DNA of 40,014 nucleotides, from positions 1 to 40,014 of the forward strand of contig JANYDN010000007.1 in NCBI GenBank assembly GCA_025363585.1, written 5' to 3'. Numbering within the stretch: the stretch's first letter is position 1; each line of letters starts with the position of its first letter. Positions 16,842 through 24,806 of the stretch are shown one piece after another. A program made the translations under genes and the position numbers. The notes under the pieces were generated by a model that saw only the letters and a list, made by a program, of their open reading frames with translations, was not told where the DNA came from and did no database searches. Source of the DNA: Verrucomicrobiota bacterium (GTDB lineage: Bacteria; Verrucomicrobiota; Verrucomicrobiia; Limisphaerales; UBA9464).

Positions 16842-19800
16842 TCAGTGGACGGTCACCCTCACGGTTCCAAGGGTGTTCGCGGAAGTCAGCGGGAGCCCGT
16901 TCGAGACATCCTGCAAATAGAACGTCTTGCCATCGCTCACCCATTTCCCGGTGGTGGCCGTCCATCCTCCCGATGTGGTGCGCGCGAACAACGAGCCGGT
17001 GGGCGAACCCACGCGGACCTCGACGGTCGTGGTGCCGGCGCTGTTCCAGGCGAGCGTGGTCACTCCCAGGCCCGTGCCGTCCGTCACCGTGATCGGGTTG
17101 GGGGACGCCGAGATGGATCCGGAACGCGCCGCAACGTGGACCAGAACCGTGGCGAGGGTATTGGCGGAAGTGAGCGGGAGGCCGCCGGAAACGTCCTGGA
17201 GGTAGAATGTCATCCCGTCGTTGACCCATTTGCCGGTCGTCGCCGTCCAACCGCCCGGGGCCGAGCGCGAGAAGAGCGGACCGCCCGGGGAACCGACGTG
17301 GACCTCGACGGAACTGGTACCCGCGCTGTTCCAGGTGAGCGACGTCGCGCCGAGGCCGGTGCCGTCGGAAACAAGGATCGGGTTGGGATTGGCCGCGATC
17401 GATCCCGAGCGCGTCGCCACGCCCACCTGCACGGTGGCGAGGGTGTTGGCGGCGACCAACGGCATTCCGTTGGAGACGTCCTGAAGGTAGAACGTCATCC
17501 CGTTGCTCACCCACTTGCCCGTCGTCGCCGTCCACGCACCCGCGGTCGAGTGCGAGAACAACGGCCCGTTCGGGGAACCGATGTGGACCTCGACGCCCGT
17601 GGTGCCGGTCGAGTTCCAGGTCAACGCGGTGACGCCGAGGCCACTCCCATCGGTGACGCCGATCGGGTTCGGGTACGCGGAGATCGAGCCGCCGCGGAGA
17701 TTCACCTGCGCGGTGGCGAGCGTGTTCGCGGCGACGAGCGGCAGCCCGCCCGAAACATTCTGGAGATAGAACTTGGTGCCGTTGCCGACCCACTTGCCCG
17801 TGGTCGCGGTCCACGCGCCGCTTGCCGATTGCGAGAACAACGACCCGTTCGGCGAGTTCACGCGGATTTCCACCGCGCTGGTGCCGGTCGAATTCCACGT
17901 CAGCGTCGTCGCACCGAGCCCGGTGCCGTCGTTGACCGTGATGGGATTCGGATTCGCCGCGAGCGTGCCCGCCACGCGCAGGCTATAAGTCGCGGTATAG
18001 ACCGTCGGAACCGGCGGCGTGGCCACGACGTGCTGCGCGGCGCCCCCGTCCGACCAACCGACGAAATCATAGATCTGGTTGCCCACGGTCTGCGGCGTCG
18101 GCGCGCCGAGGATCCGCTGCATGTTGATGACGCTCGAGACCGAGGCGGGGGTCGCGACCGGCGCGCCGTCCAGCGCCAGCCCCAACCCGGACGGACTCGT
18201 CGCGAGGCTGAACTGCGACAACCGCGGGTGGATGTCCACGGACGTGCTGCCGGCCAGGCCCTGCGCGTCCGTCGCGGTGAGAGTCACGTGGTAATAGACC
18301 GAGGTGGAGATCTCGCCGGTGTCGGGTATCACGAACGTCCCGCCGCCGATTCCGGATACCGGGTCCATGAAGGGGTGCGTGTGGTTGTCGTGATGGAACA
18401 CGACCTGCCATGTGAGCGCCGACGCCGGAAGGGATCCGTCCTCGGTATCGGTCGCGCCCCCCGAAAACTGGATCGTGTCCAACGCCGAGTACAACGCGCC
18501 CGGCTGCGGCAGGGTGATCGACGGGACCGGCGGGTGGTCCGTGGTCACCACCAGCAACGCGGCCGCGCTGGTGGCGGTGCCGTTGGGGTTCGTGACCACG
18601 CAGCGGAACGACGTGCCGTTGTCCGCGAGCGCGACCGGAGGCGTGGTATAGGAAGGCGACGTGGCGCCCGGGATATCCGCGCCACCGGACTGCCATTGGT
18701 AGGACAACGGCGCGTTGCCATAGGCAGTGACCACGAAGGTGGCCGTGCTGGCGACCGTCGCGGTGGTGCCGAGCGGTTGGGTGCCGATCTGCGGCGCCAG
18801 GCTGCCGGTATAGGTGATCTTGTAAACCGCGCCGACGCCGACCCCCTCCGCGACCGTCAGGTGGTACATCGAGCCATCGGGAGAGACCGAGACCTGCACC
18901 GTGTTGGGAATTCCCGACGCCGTCGCGAACCCCGCCACCGAGCCGTCCGCGGGATCCAGCGCGCTGATCCATCCGTTGCAGTAATCGATGAAGAAATACT
19001 TCCCGATATAAGACGCCGGAAACTGCGGATTGGTCGGGTTATAGAACGCCCCGCCCGTGATCGCGCAACCCAGCGTGTCGCCGGAACCATGCCCATACGC
19101 GTACAACGGCGCCTCGAACCGCGGGTCGGCCGTCGGGCCCTCGGTCTCGGGCCAGCCATAATTCGCGCCGGCCAACCCCTCGTTGATTTCCTCCCAGTGG
19201 GTGTCGCCCACGTCGTTGATGAAGATCCGGCCCGTGCCCGGCTGGACGTCGAAGGTATAGGGATTGCGCAGGCCCAGGGCCCAGATCGCCCGGTTGTTGC
19301 CGGTGGTCGCCTGGTAGAACGGGTTGTCGGAGGGGATCGTCCCGTCCGGACGGATGCGCAGGATCTTGCCCTTCACCGTCTGGAGGCTCTGCGCGTTGGG
19401 ACTGAAATAATTGTCGCCGCAGGCGATGTAGAGCATGCCGTCGGCGCCGAACCGCATCGTGCCCGCGTTGTGCTGGTCCGCGACAAGGTCGTCGAGATCC
19501 ATCAGCACCAACTCGCTTCCCGGCACCGCCACGTCGCCGTTCGCGGTGAACCGGCTCACCCGGTTGTGGAGCGTCGGCGTGGTCGCCGTATAATACACAT
19601 AGACATAGGAATTCGACGCGAAGCCTGGGTCGAGAACGACGCCGACGAGGCCGCGCTCGCCCGCGGTGTCGACCGTGAGCGTGACGAACGGCGCGGGCAG
19701 CAACTGGTCGTTCTTGAAGACCCGCAGGCGTCCCACGCGCTCACCGACGAAGACGCGCCCGTCCGGCGCGACCGTCATCGTGGCGGGGAACTGGAGGTCG

Positions 19801-19928
19801 AAGGGAAGCCGCGCCTCGACGAAGCCGGAGGGCAACGTGGTGGCGCGCAGGACCAGCGCGAAGACGAGGGTCGCGGCGGAAAACAGGACCCGCGCGAGGC
19901 GGGCCACCGGGGGTATCGTTGGGTTCAT
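16842..19928 (-). CDS. Secreted GSDH/YliI-like (PQQ-sugar dehydrogenase superfamily) beta-propeller protein with Ig/PKD-like region and four C-terminal tandem modules
   Basis: LPSGFVEARLPFDLQFPATMTVAPDGRVFVGERVGRLRVFKNDQLLPAPFVTLTVDTAGERGLVGVVLDPGFASNSYVYVYYTATTP...WALGLRNPYTFDVQPGTGRIFINDVGDTHWEEINEGLAGANYGWPETEGP. Confidence 0.85.
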   Translation of the reverse strand: MNPTIPPVARLARVLFSAATLVFALVLRATTLPSGFVEARLPFDLQFPATMTVAPDGRVFVGERVGRLRVFKNDQLLPAPFVTLTVDTAGERGLVGVVLDPGFASNSYVYVYYTATTPTLHNRVSRFTANGDVAVPGSELVLMDLDDLVADQHNAGTMRFGADGMLYIACGDNYFSPNAQSLQTVKGKILRIRPDGTIPSDNPFYQATTGNNRAIWALGLRNPYTFDVQPGTGRIFINDVGDTHWEEINEGLAGANYGWPETEGPTADPRFEAPLYAYGHGSGDTLGCAITGGAFYNPTNPQFPASYIGKYFFIDYCNGWISALDPADGSVAGFATASGIPNTVQVSVSPDGSMYHLTVAEGVGVGAVYKITYTGSLAPQIGTQPLGTTATVASTATFVVTAYGNAPLSYQWQSGGADIPGATSPSYTTPPVALADNGTSFRCVVTNPNGTATSAAALLVVTTDHPPVPSITLPQPGALYSALDTIQFSGGATDTEDGSLPASALTWQVVFHHDNHTHPFMDPVSGIGGGTFVIPDTGEISTSVYYHVTLTATDAQGLAGSTSVDIHPRLSQFSLATSPSGLGLALDGAPVATPASVSSVINMQRILGAPTPQTVGNQIYDFVGWSDGGAAQHVVATPPVPTVYTATYSLRVAGTLAANPNPITVNDGTGLGATTLTWNSTGTSAVEIRVNSPNGSLFSQSASGAWTATTGKWVGNGTKFYLQNVSGGLPLVAANTLATAQVNLRGGSISAYPNPIGVTDGSGLGVTALTWNSTGTTGVEVHIGSPNGPLFSHSTAGAWTATTGKWVSNGMTFYLQDVSNGMPLVAANTLATVQVGVATRSGSIAANPNPILVSDGTGLGATSLTWNSAGTSSVEVHVGSPGGPLFSRSAPGGWTATTGKWVNDGMTFYLQDVSGGLPLTSANTLATVLVHVAARSGSISASPNPITVTDGTGLGVTTLAWNSAGTTTVEVRVGSPTGSLFARTTSGGWTATTGKWVSDGKTFYLQDVSNGLPLTSANTLGTVRVTVH
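16850..17975 (-). repeat. Four in-frame tandem repeats of ~285/285/279 bp encoding ~93-aa modules
   Basis: The PNPI codons recur at + coordinates ~17091, ~17376, ~17661 and ~17940; each protein unit reads (S)I/LxAxPNPIxVxDGTGLGxTxLxWNSxGTxxVEVxVGSPxGxLFSxSxxGxWTATTGKWVxxGxTFYLQDVSxGLPLxxANTLATVxV. Confidence 0.9.
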
Positions 19929-19967
19929 TTGCGGATGTGTATTGATACCGGCTCTTCCGAAAGAGGA

Positions 19968-21506
19968 TCAGTTGAGCCGGTAGATGACCGCGTCGTCGCC
20001 GCCGGCGATGCGGTGGTAGGTTTGGTCGAGGTGGCGTTGGAAATCGCCGTAGAACGTCCGCCACCAATAGGACGTACCCGGGAGCACGAAATAATTCCCG
20101 CCGCGCGCGCGCAATTGCTCGAGGTGCGCGATGGCGGCCGCGCTGTCCGCCGGATGATACCCGGCGTAGACCCCGGCCTCGTCCTGCGGGAAGTGCCAGC
20201 CGCGCCGGCCGTGGACCTGGAGGAACGCGGGATCGCCGCGGCTGGCGACCAGCACCGTCGAACCCTCGGGGACGTGGGTGCAGATGACCTCGCGGACGCG
20301 CTGGGCCATGCGTTGGTAATGCAGGCTGATTCGGTAATCGCTGTCCTTGTCGGGATTCGCCAACTCCGCCTTCTTGGGATCGCGCGCCAGCACCGACTCG
20401 ATCGCCTCGAGGAAACGCTCGCGCGCGGCCTCGCGCCCGTGCACCGGCATCACGTGGCCGCGGCCGTTCGCTGCAAGCTTCTCCCAGAGAGCCGTGTCCT
20501 TGCACAACGAGCCGACGTGGCGCGCGAATTCCGCGGGATCGTCCGCCACCAGGCTGTGCTTCCGGTGCCTCAACCCCAGTCCCTCGATGCCGACGGTGGT
20601 CGAGACGGTGGGCGTCCCGATCATCAGGGACTGGACGAGTTTTCGTTTCGTGCCGGCACCGTATAGGAGCGGCACCACCATGACGCGGGCCCGTTCTATA
20701 TAAGGCACGACGGACGGGACCCAGCCGATCGGCCGCGCGTTGGGAACGCTCCGGGCGATCGAGCGGATTGTGTCGTCCATGCCGGTGCCGACGATCTGGA
20801 GCGGGTCGTTCTCGAGCACCGCGGGATCCATCAACGGGGCGACGCGCCGGCAGAAGAAGTCGATGGCGTCGATGTTGGGCGTGTGGCGGAAGCTGCCGAG
20901 GAAGAGGATTCCCTTTCGGCGTTCGAAGGGCACGGGCGACACGGCGAGTTCCTCGCAATCCGGGACGCACCGCGCCGCGGTGGGATCGCCGAGGAGATCG
21001 TTGATCATGCCGGCCTCCTTTTCGGAGACGGCGAGGACGGCATCGGAAGCCGCGTAGATATTGAGTTCGCGGACCATCTCGGCGCCGTAGGCATTGTCGA
21101 GAAGGCCGCCGCGGGCGCCGGGCGTCGCGGGCAGGAAAACGCGGCGCGCGTGACGGACGAAGTGGAGGTCGATGCTGTCCACGACCACGCGGGTACGGGG
21201 CGAGGCGCGGCGGATGAACGCGAGGTGTTGCTCCGCGATGTTCCAGAACTCGAAGAGCACGACGTCATAGTGCTCGCCGCTCATGATGTGGTCGGTGAGT
21301 TCGTCGAAGCCGACGAAGACGGCGATGCCGGCCTGTTGGAGGAGTCGACGGTAGCGCTCGCCGTCGGGCGCGCGCTGGGCCACGAACGTCACGGCCCACC
21401 CGGCTTCCCGCAGGAACATGAGGAGATCGTGGATGCGGCGGGACCCGCTCTCGCGGTCGAATTCCGGCATGACGGGTGCCATCACCAGGGCGCGTCGCTC
21501 CTTCAT
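19968..21506 (-). CDS. GT4-like glycosyltransferase with C-terminal shared uncharacterised domain
   Basis: MKERRALVMAPVMPEFDRESGSRRIHDLLMFLREAGWAVTFVAQR...VVVDSIDLHFVRHARR...GILFLGSFRHTPNIDAIDFF...VMVVPLLYGAGTKRKLVQSLMIGTPTVSTTVGIEGLGL...; C-terminus HFPQDEAGVYAGYHPADSAAAIAHLEQLRARGGNYFVLPGTSYWW. Confidence 0.85.
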   Translation of the reverse strand: MKERRALVMAPVMPEFDRESGSRRIHDLLMFLREAGWAVTFVAQRAPDGERYRRLLQQAGIAVFVGFDELTDHIMSGEHYDVVLFEFWNIAEQHLAFIRRASPRTRVVVDSIDLHFVRHARRVFLPATPGARGGLLDNAYGAEMVRELNIYAASDAVLAVSEKEAGMINDLLGDPTAARCVPDCEELAVSPVPFERRKGILFLGSFRHTPNIDAIDFFCRRVAPLMDPAVLENDPLQIVGTGMDDTIRSIARSVPNARPIGWVPSVVPYIERARVMVVPLLYGAGTKRKLVQSLMIGTPTVSTTVGIEGLGLRHRKHSLVADDPAEFARHVGSLCKDTALWEKLAANGRGHVMPVHGREAARERFLEAIESVLARDPKKAELANPDKDSDYRISLHYQRMAQRVREVICTHVPEGSTVLVASRGDPAFLQVHGRRGWHFPQDEAGVYAGYHPADSAAAIAHLEQLRARGGNYFVLPGTSYWWRTFYGDFQRHLDQTYHRIAGGDDAVIYRLN

Positions 21507-23260
21507 GCGACCTCCGTTCCGATGAGGTTGCCGCCGATGGAAAGTCCGTGCATGACACCGAAATCCCATCGATTGGGCGCGGTCGGCTGCCGGCTCAACG
21601 CGGCCTGCCAGCGCTGCGTGAAACGCCCGCGGTTGACGACTTGGCAGGCCTTCACGCCGCTCCCGAGATCGGTCCCGGAGGTCGCGCCCTCGAGGTGCAC
21701 GATCTGGCTCTCGGGTTGGTAATAGACCCGCAGCCCGCGGTTGCGGACCCGGAAACAATAATCCGTGTCCTCGTAATAGGCCGGCGAGTAATAGACATCG
21801 AACCCGCCGAGTTCCTCGAACAACGCGCGCCGGGTCGCCAGCAGCGCCCCAGAGCAATAATCCACGGGACGGACGAAGTTATAGAGCGGCGCGTCCGGCC
21901 GCGTGTCGTTGCGACCGAAGTTCGCGCCCGAAGCGTCGGAGAATATAATGCCGCCCGCTTCCTGCAGCCGGCCGTCGGGATAGATGAGTTTGCCGCCGAC
22001 GGCGCCGGCGTCGGGCAGGTCGCGCATTCCGCGAAGGAGTGGCTCGAGCCAATTCGGCAACGGCAGGGTGTCGTTGTTCAGGAAGACCAGCACCTCGCCC
22101 GTCGCCGACTTCGCGCCGCGGTTGCATGCCGCGATGAACCCGCCGTTGCGCGGGCAGGCCACGGGGCGCAGCCGCGGCTCGCGGCGCGACCACTCCGCGA
22201 GGCGGTCCATCGTGCCGTCGGACGACCCGTCGTCCACCACCACGATCTCCACGTCGGCATTGGACGGGAGCGTCTCGCCGAGCGCGACGAGGCAATCCTT
22301 CACGAGTTTCCACCCGTTGTAGGTGGGTATGATGATCGACGAGCTCGGATAGGCCGGCGCGGCGGGCGCGGACCTCCACTCGACCTCGACGGCACGCGAC
22401 GCGACCGCGCAACGCACCACGGCGACGGCGGCGACGCGGCGCGCCTCGGCCATGTCCGGGGGTGCCGTGGACCGGAGCGCGACGACGTCCACGCTCCCTT
22501 CGAGATAAGGCAGGCCCGCGCCGCCGGCGGGAGGCGCGAAGACGTTGCGACGGGGAAGCGCCGCGGCGATGCCAAGGCCAGTGTCCCAGTCGAGGACGGA
22601 CGGCTCGCGCCCGATTCGGTCCTCGCACTCCGATATAAGTCGGGCGAGCCCACCGTCGCCCGCCGCGGTGCATTCGCCCGGGGCGATGGCGAGGCTATAG
22701 ACGGTGGCGACGTCGTCCGAGCGGAGCCGTTGGAAGCGCGATTCGAGATGAAGGCGGAATTCCGGCAACCGATCGAGCACGGGCGCGAACGCCGCGGGAA
22801 CGACCAGGAATCCGGCGCCGGCGCCACGGAGCGCCTCGAGGTGGACGAGCGCCGAGAGCCCGCACGACAGCGGCCCCTGGGTGGCGTTGCCCGACGCGTC
22901 GCGCGGGAAATGCCACGCGGTGCGGGACGGGAGATCGAGCCACGACGCCTCGCCCTCGGACGCCACCGCGACGACCGCGCCGCGGGGGACGATCTCGCGG
23001 ACCATGGAGCGGTAGCGCAGCATGCGGATGGCATTGGCGGCGACGGCGGGATCGCCGGAAGCGCCGACGGACCGCGACAATTCGAGTTCGCGGATGGTGG
23101 CCCACATTTCCTCGCGCTGTTCGCTCTCGCGTTCCAACCGGGCCATCAGGAGGTCGATGGTCTGGGTGTGACGCCGCACCGGATCCTCGGCGGGGTCCGG
23201 CCGGGGCATCGGCTTCGACTCCCCGGCGAGGGAGGATTTTCGCATCAGGTTTTTGTTCAT
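21503..23260 (-). CDS. GT2-family glycosyltransferase with the shared domain N-terminal to the GT
   Basis: SSSIIIPTYNGWKLVKDCLVALGETLPSNADVEIVVVDDGSSDGTMDRL...NNDTLPLPNWLEPLLRGM...FGGFDVYY-like GGFDVYYSPAYYEDTDYCFRVRNRGLRVYYQP. Confidence 0.87.
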   Translation of the reverse strand: MNKNLMRKSSLAGESKPMPRPDPAEDPVRRHTQTIDLLMARLERESEQREEMWATIRELELSRSVGASGDPAVAANAIRMLRYRSMVREIVPRGAVVAVASEGEASWLDLPSRTAWHFPRDASGNATQGPLSCGLSALVHLEALRGAGAGFLVVPAAFAPVLDRLPEFRLHLESRFQRLRSDDVATVYSLAIAPGECTAAGDGGLARLISECEDRIGREPSVLDWDTGLGIAAALPRRNVFAPPAGGAGLPYLEGSVDVVALRSTAPPDMAEARRVAAVAVVRCAVASRAVEVEWRSAPAAPAYPSSSIIIPTYNGWKLVKDCLVALGETLPSNADVEIVVVDDGSSDGTMDRLAEWSRREPRLRPVACPRNGGFIAACNRGAKSATGEVLVFLNNDTLPLPNWLEPLLRGMRDLPDAGAVGGKLIYPDGRLQEAGGIIFSDASGANFGRNDTRPDAPLYNFVRPVDYCSGALLATRRALFEELGGFDVYYSPAYYEDTDYCFRVRNRGLRVYYQPESQIVHLEGATSGTDLGSGVKACQVVNRGRFTQRWQAALSRQPTAPNRWDFGVMHGLSIGGNLIGTEVA

Positions 23261-23378
23261 GGGGTCGGGTTGGATGGGTTCGGGGACGCGTCCGCGGGGG
23301 AGGGCCGCGGACGCAGACCGCGCGGCGCGCTTGCCGGGAGGGCGCGCGTCGCGGGCGGATTTCAAGAGCATGGGGGAA

Positions 23379-24806
23379 TCACGGGAGTACGGTTTCGGTT
23401 GGCTTGACGGAAATCGGCGGGCGAAGTGCGGCGGCGGCGGGAACGGCGGGCGACGACTCGACGGCTCCGGAAAGTTCGTACACGAGTCCCACGCCGGCGC
23501 GTTGCCCGACCACGACGGCCGAGGACGCGAGGTGGTCCGCGAGTCCCTGGTAGTGGTCGAGCCACCAGCGCATGGTCTCGGGCACGACGAGATAGCGCGC
23601 GCCTCCGCCGCGGAGTTCCCCGAGGTGACGGATGGCGGAATCGCTGTCGGCGGGATGATACCCGCTATAGACGCCGCCGGGACCCTGGGGGAAATGCGCC
23701 GCGGTGCGGTTGCCCGCGCGCAGCAGGGCGCCGTCGCCCTTGCTCGCGACGAGGATCGATGCCCGTTCGGGAACGGATTCCGCTATCAATTCCGCCAGCC
23801 TTCGCCGCAACCGATCGTAGGAAAGCACCTCGGAATCGGGCGAGCGGCGTCCCAATTCGGCGCGCAGCTTCACGTTCTCGCGCAGGAGATCCGCCACCTC
23901 GCGGCCACGGTCGCGCAACGCGGCGTCCATGCCGCATGATTTGGGATCGAGTCCGACGACCGCGAGTTCCGGCGAGGCCTCGATGCCGAAGGGATAGTGT
24001 CCCTCGTACCGAACGCGAAGGAGCCCGTCGGCTATATAATACCCGAGGTCGTCGGGAACCACGCGCCCCATCCAGCGCGAGCGGTATAGATCGACGTTGT
24101 GTCGGTCGCGGGCGTGCCGGCCGGGGGACACGGACTCGAGGTGCTCGACGATGGCGTCGGCGCAGTAGTGCACCTCGTGCCCGTCGGCACCCAGCCGGAG
24201 GCAAAGGTCGACGTCCTCGAACCCATTTATATAAGACGCGTCGAATCCCCCGGCCGCGACGAAGACCGATCGGCGGACCAGCATGCAGGCGGCGGTGACG
24301 ATCTGGAATCGGCGCGAGCGGGAGACCGCGGGATGATTGGCGGGGAAGCCCGCGTACAAGTGGCGGGGATAGCCATCCTGGCAGACGACGACACCGGCGT
24401 GCTGGATGGTGTTGTTGGGAAAGAGGAGTTTCGCGCCGACGACCGCCGCGCGCGGGTTGGCGTCCGCGTGGGCCACGAGGGCCTCGAGCCAACCGGTGCG
24501 CGGCAACGTGTCGTTGTTGAGGAACACGAGGAACTCGCCGTTGGCAATCGCGGCCCCGTCGTTGCAACCGCGCGCGAAGCCCTCGTTCCGCGAATGCGTC
24601 ACCACCCGGACGCGGCCACGGTGCGCGCGCAAAAGGGTTCCCGTCCAATCGGAGGACGCGTCGTCCACGACGATGATCTCCACGTCGTTGTCCGCCGGCA
24701 GCAGCCCGAGACACTGCGCCGTGAGCGCCGCGCGGTTGTGGACCGGGATCACGATGCTGCAGCGGGGGCGTCGTTTGGATGCGGCGTCACGCATCGCGAC
24801 CTCCAT
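23379..24806 (-). CDS. GT2-family glycosyltransferase with C-terminal shared domain
   Basis: CSIVIPVHNRAALTAQCLGLLPADNDVEIIVVDDASSDWTGTLLRAHRGRVRVVTHSRNEGFARGCNDGAAIANGEFLVFLNNDTLPRTGWLEALV...; C-terminus HFPQGPGGVYSGYHPADSDSAIRHLGELRGGGARYLVVPETMRWWLDHY. Confidence 0.87.
   Translation of the reverse strand: MEVAMRDAASKRRPRCSIVIPVHNRAALTAQCLGLLPADNDVEIIVVDDASSDWTGTLLRAHRGRVRVVTHSRNEGFARGCNDGAAIANGEFLVFLNNDTLPRTGWLEALVAHADANPRAAVVGAKLLFPNNTIQHAGVVVCQDGYPRHLYAGFPANHPAVSRSRRFQIVTAACMLVRRSVFVAAGGFDASYINGFEDVDLCLRLGADGHEVHYCADAIVEHLESVSPGRHARDRHNVDLYRSRWMGRVVPDDLGYYIADGLLRVRYEGHYPFGIEASPELAVVGLDPKSCGMDAALRDRGREVADLLRENVKLRAELGRRSPDSEVLSYDRLRRRLAELIAESVPERASILVASKGDGALLRAGNRTAAHFPQGPGGVYSGYHPADSDSAIRHLGELRGGGARYLVVPETMRWWLDHYQGLADHLASSAVVVGQRAGVGLVYELSGAVESSPAVPAAAALRPPISVKPTETVLP

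Noticed and set aside
16850-17975. Satellite or non-coding tandem repeat
   Set aside because: Repeats are in frame, keep protein-level similarity and belong to a secreted multi-domain protein.
16596-20666. 1356-aa plus-strand ORF
   Set aside because: Antisense shadow of the GSDH-like gene and its neighbours; Arg/Gly/Asp-rich composition with no recognisable domain; minus-strand frames there encode well-formed proteins.
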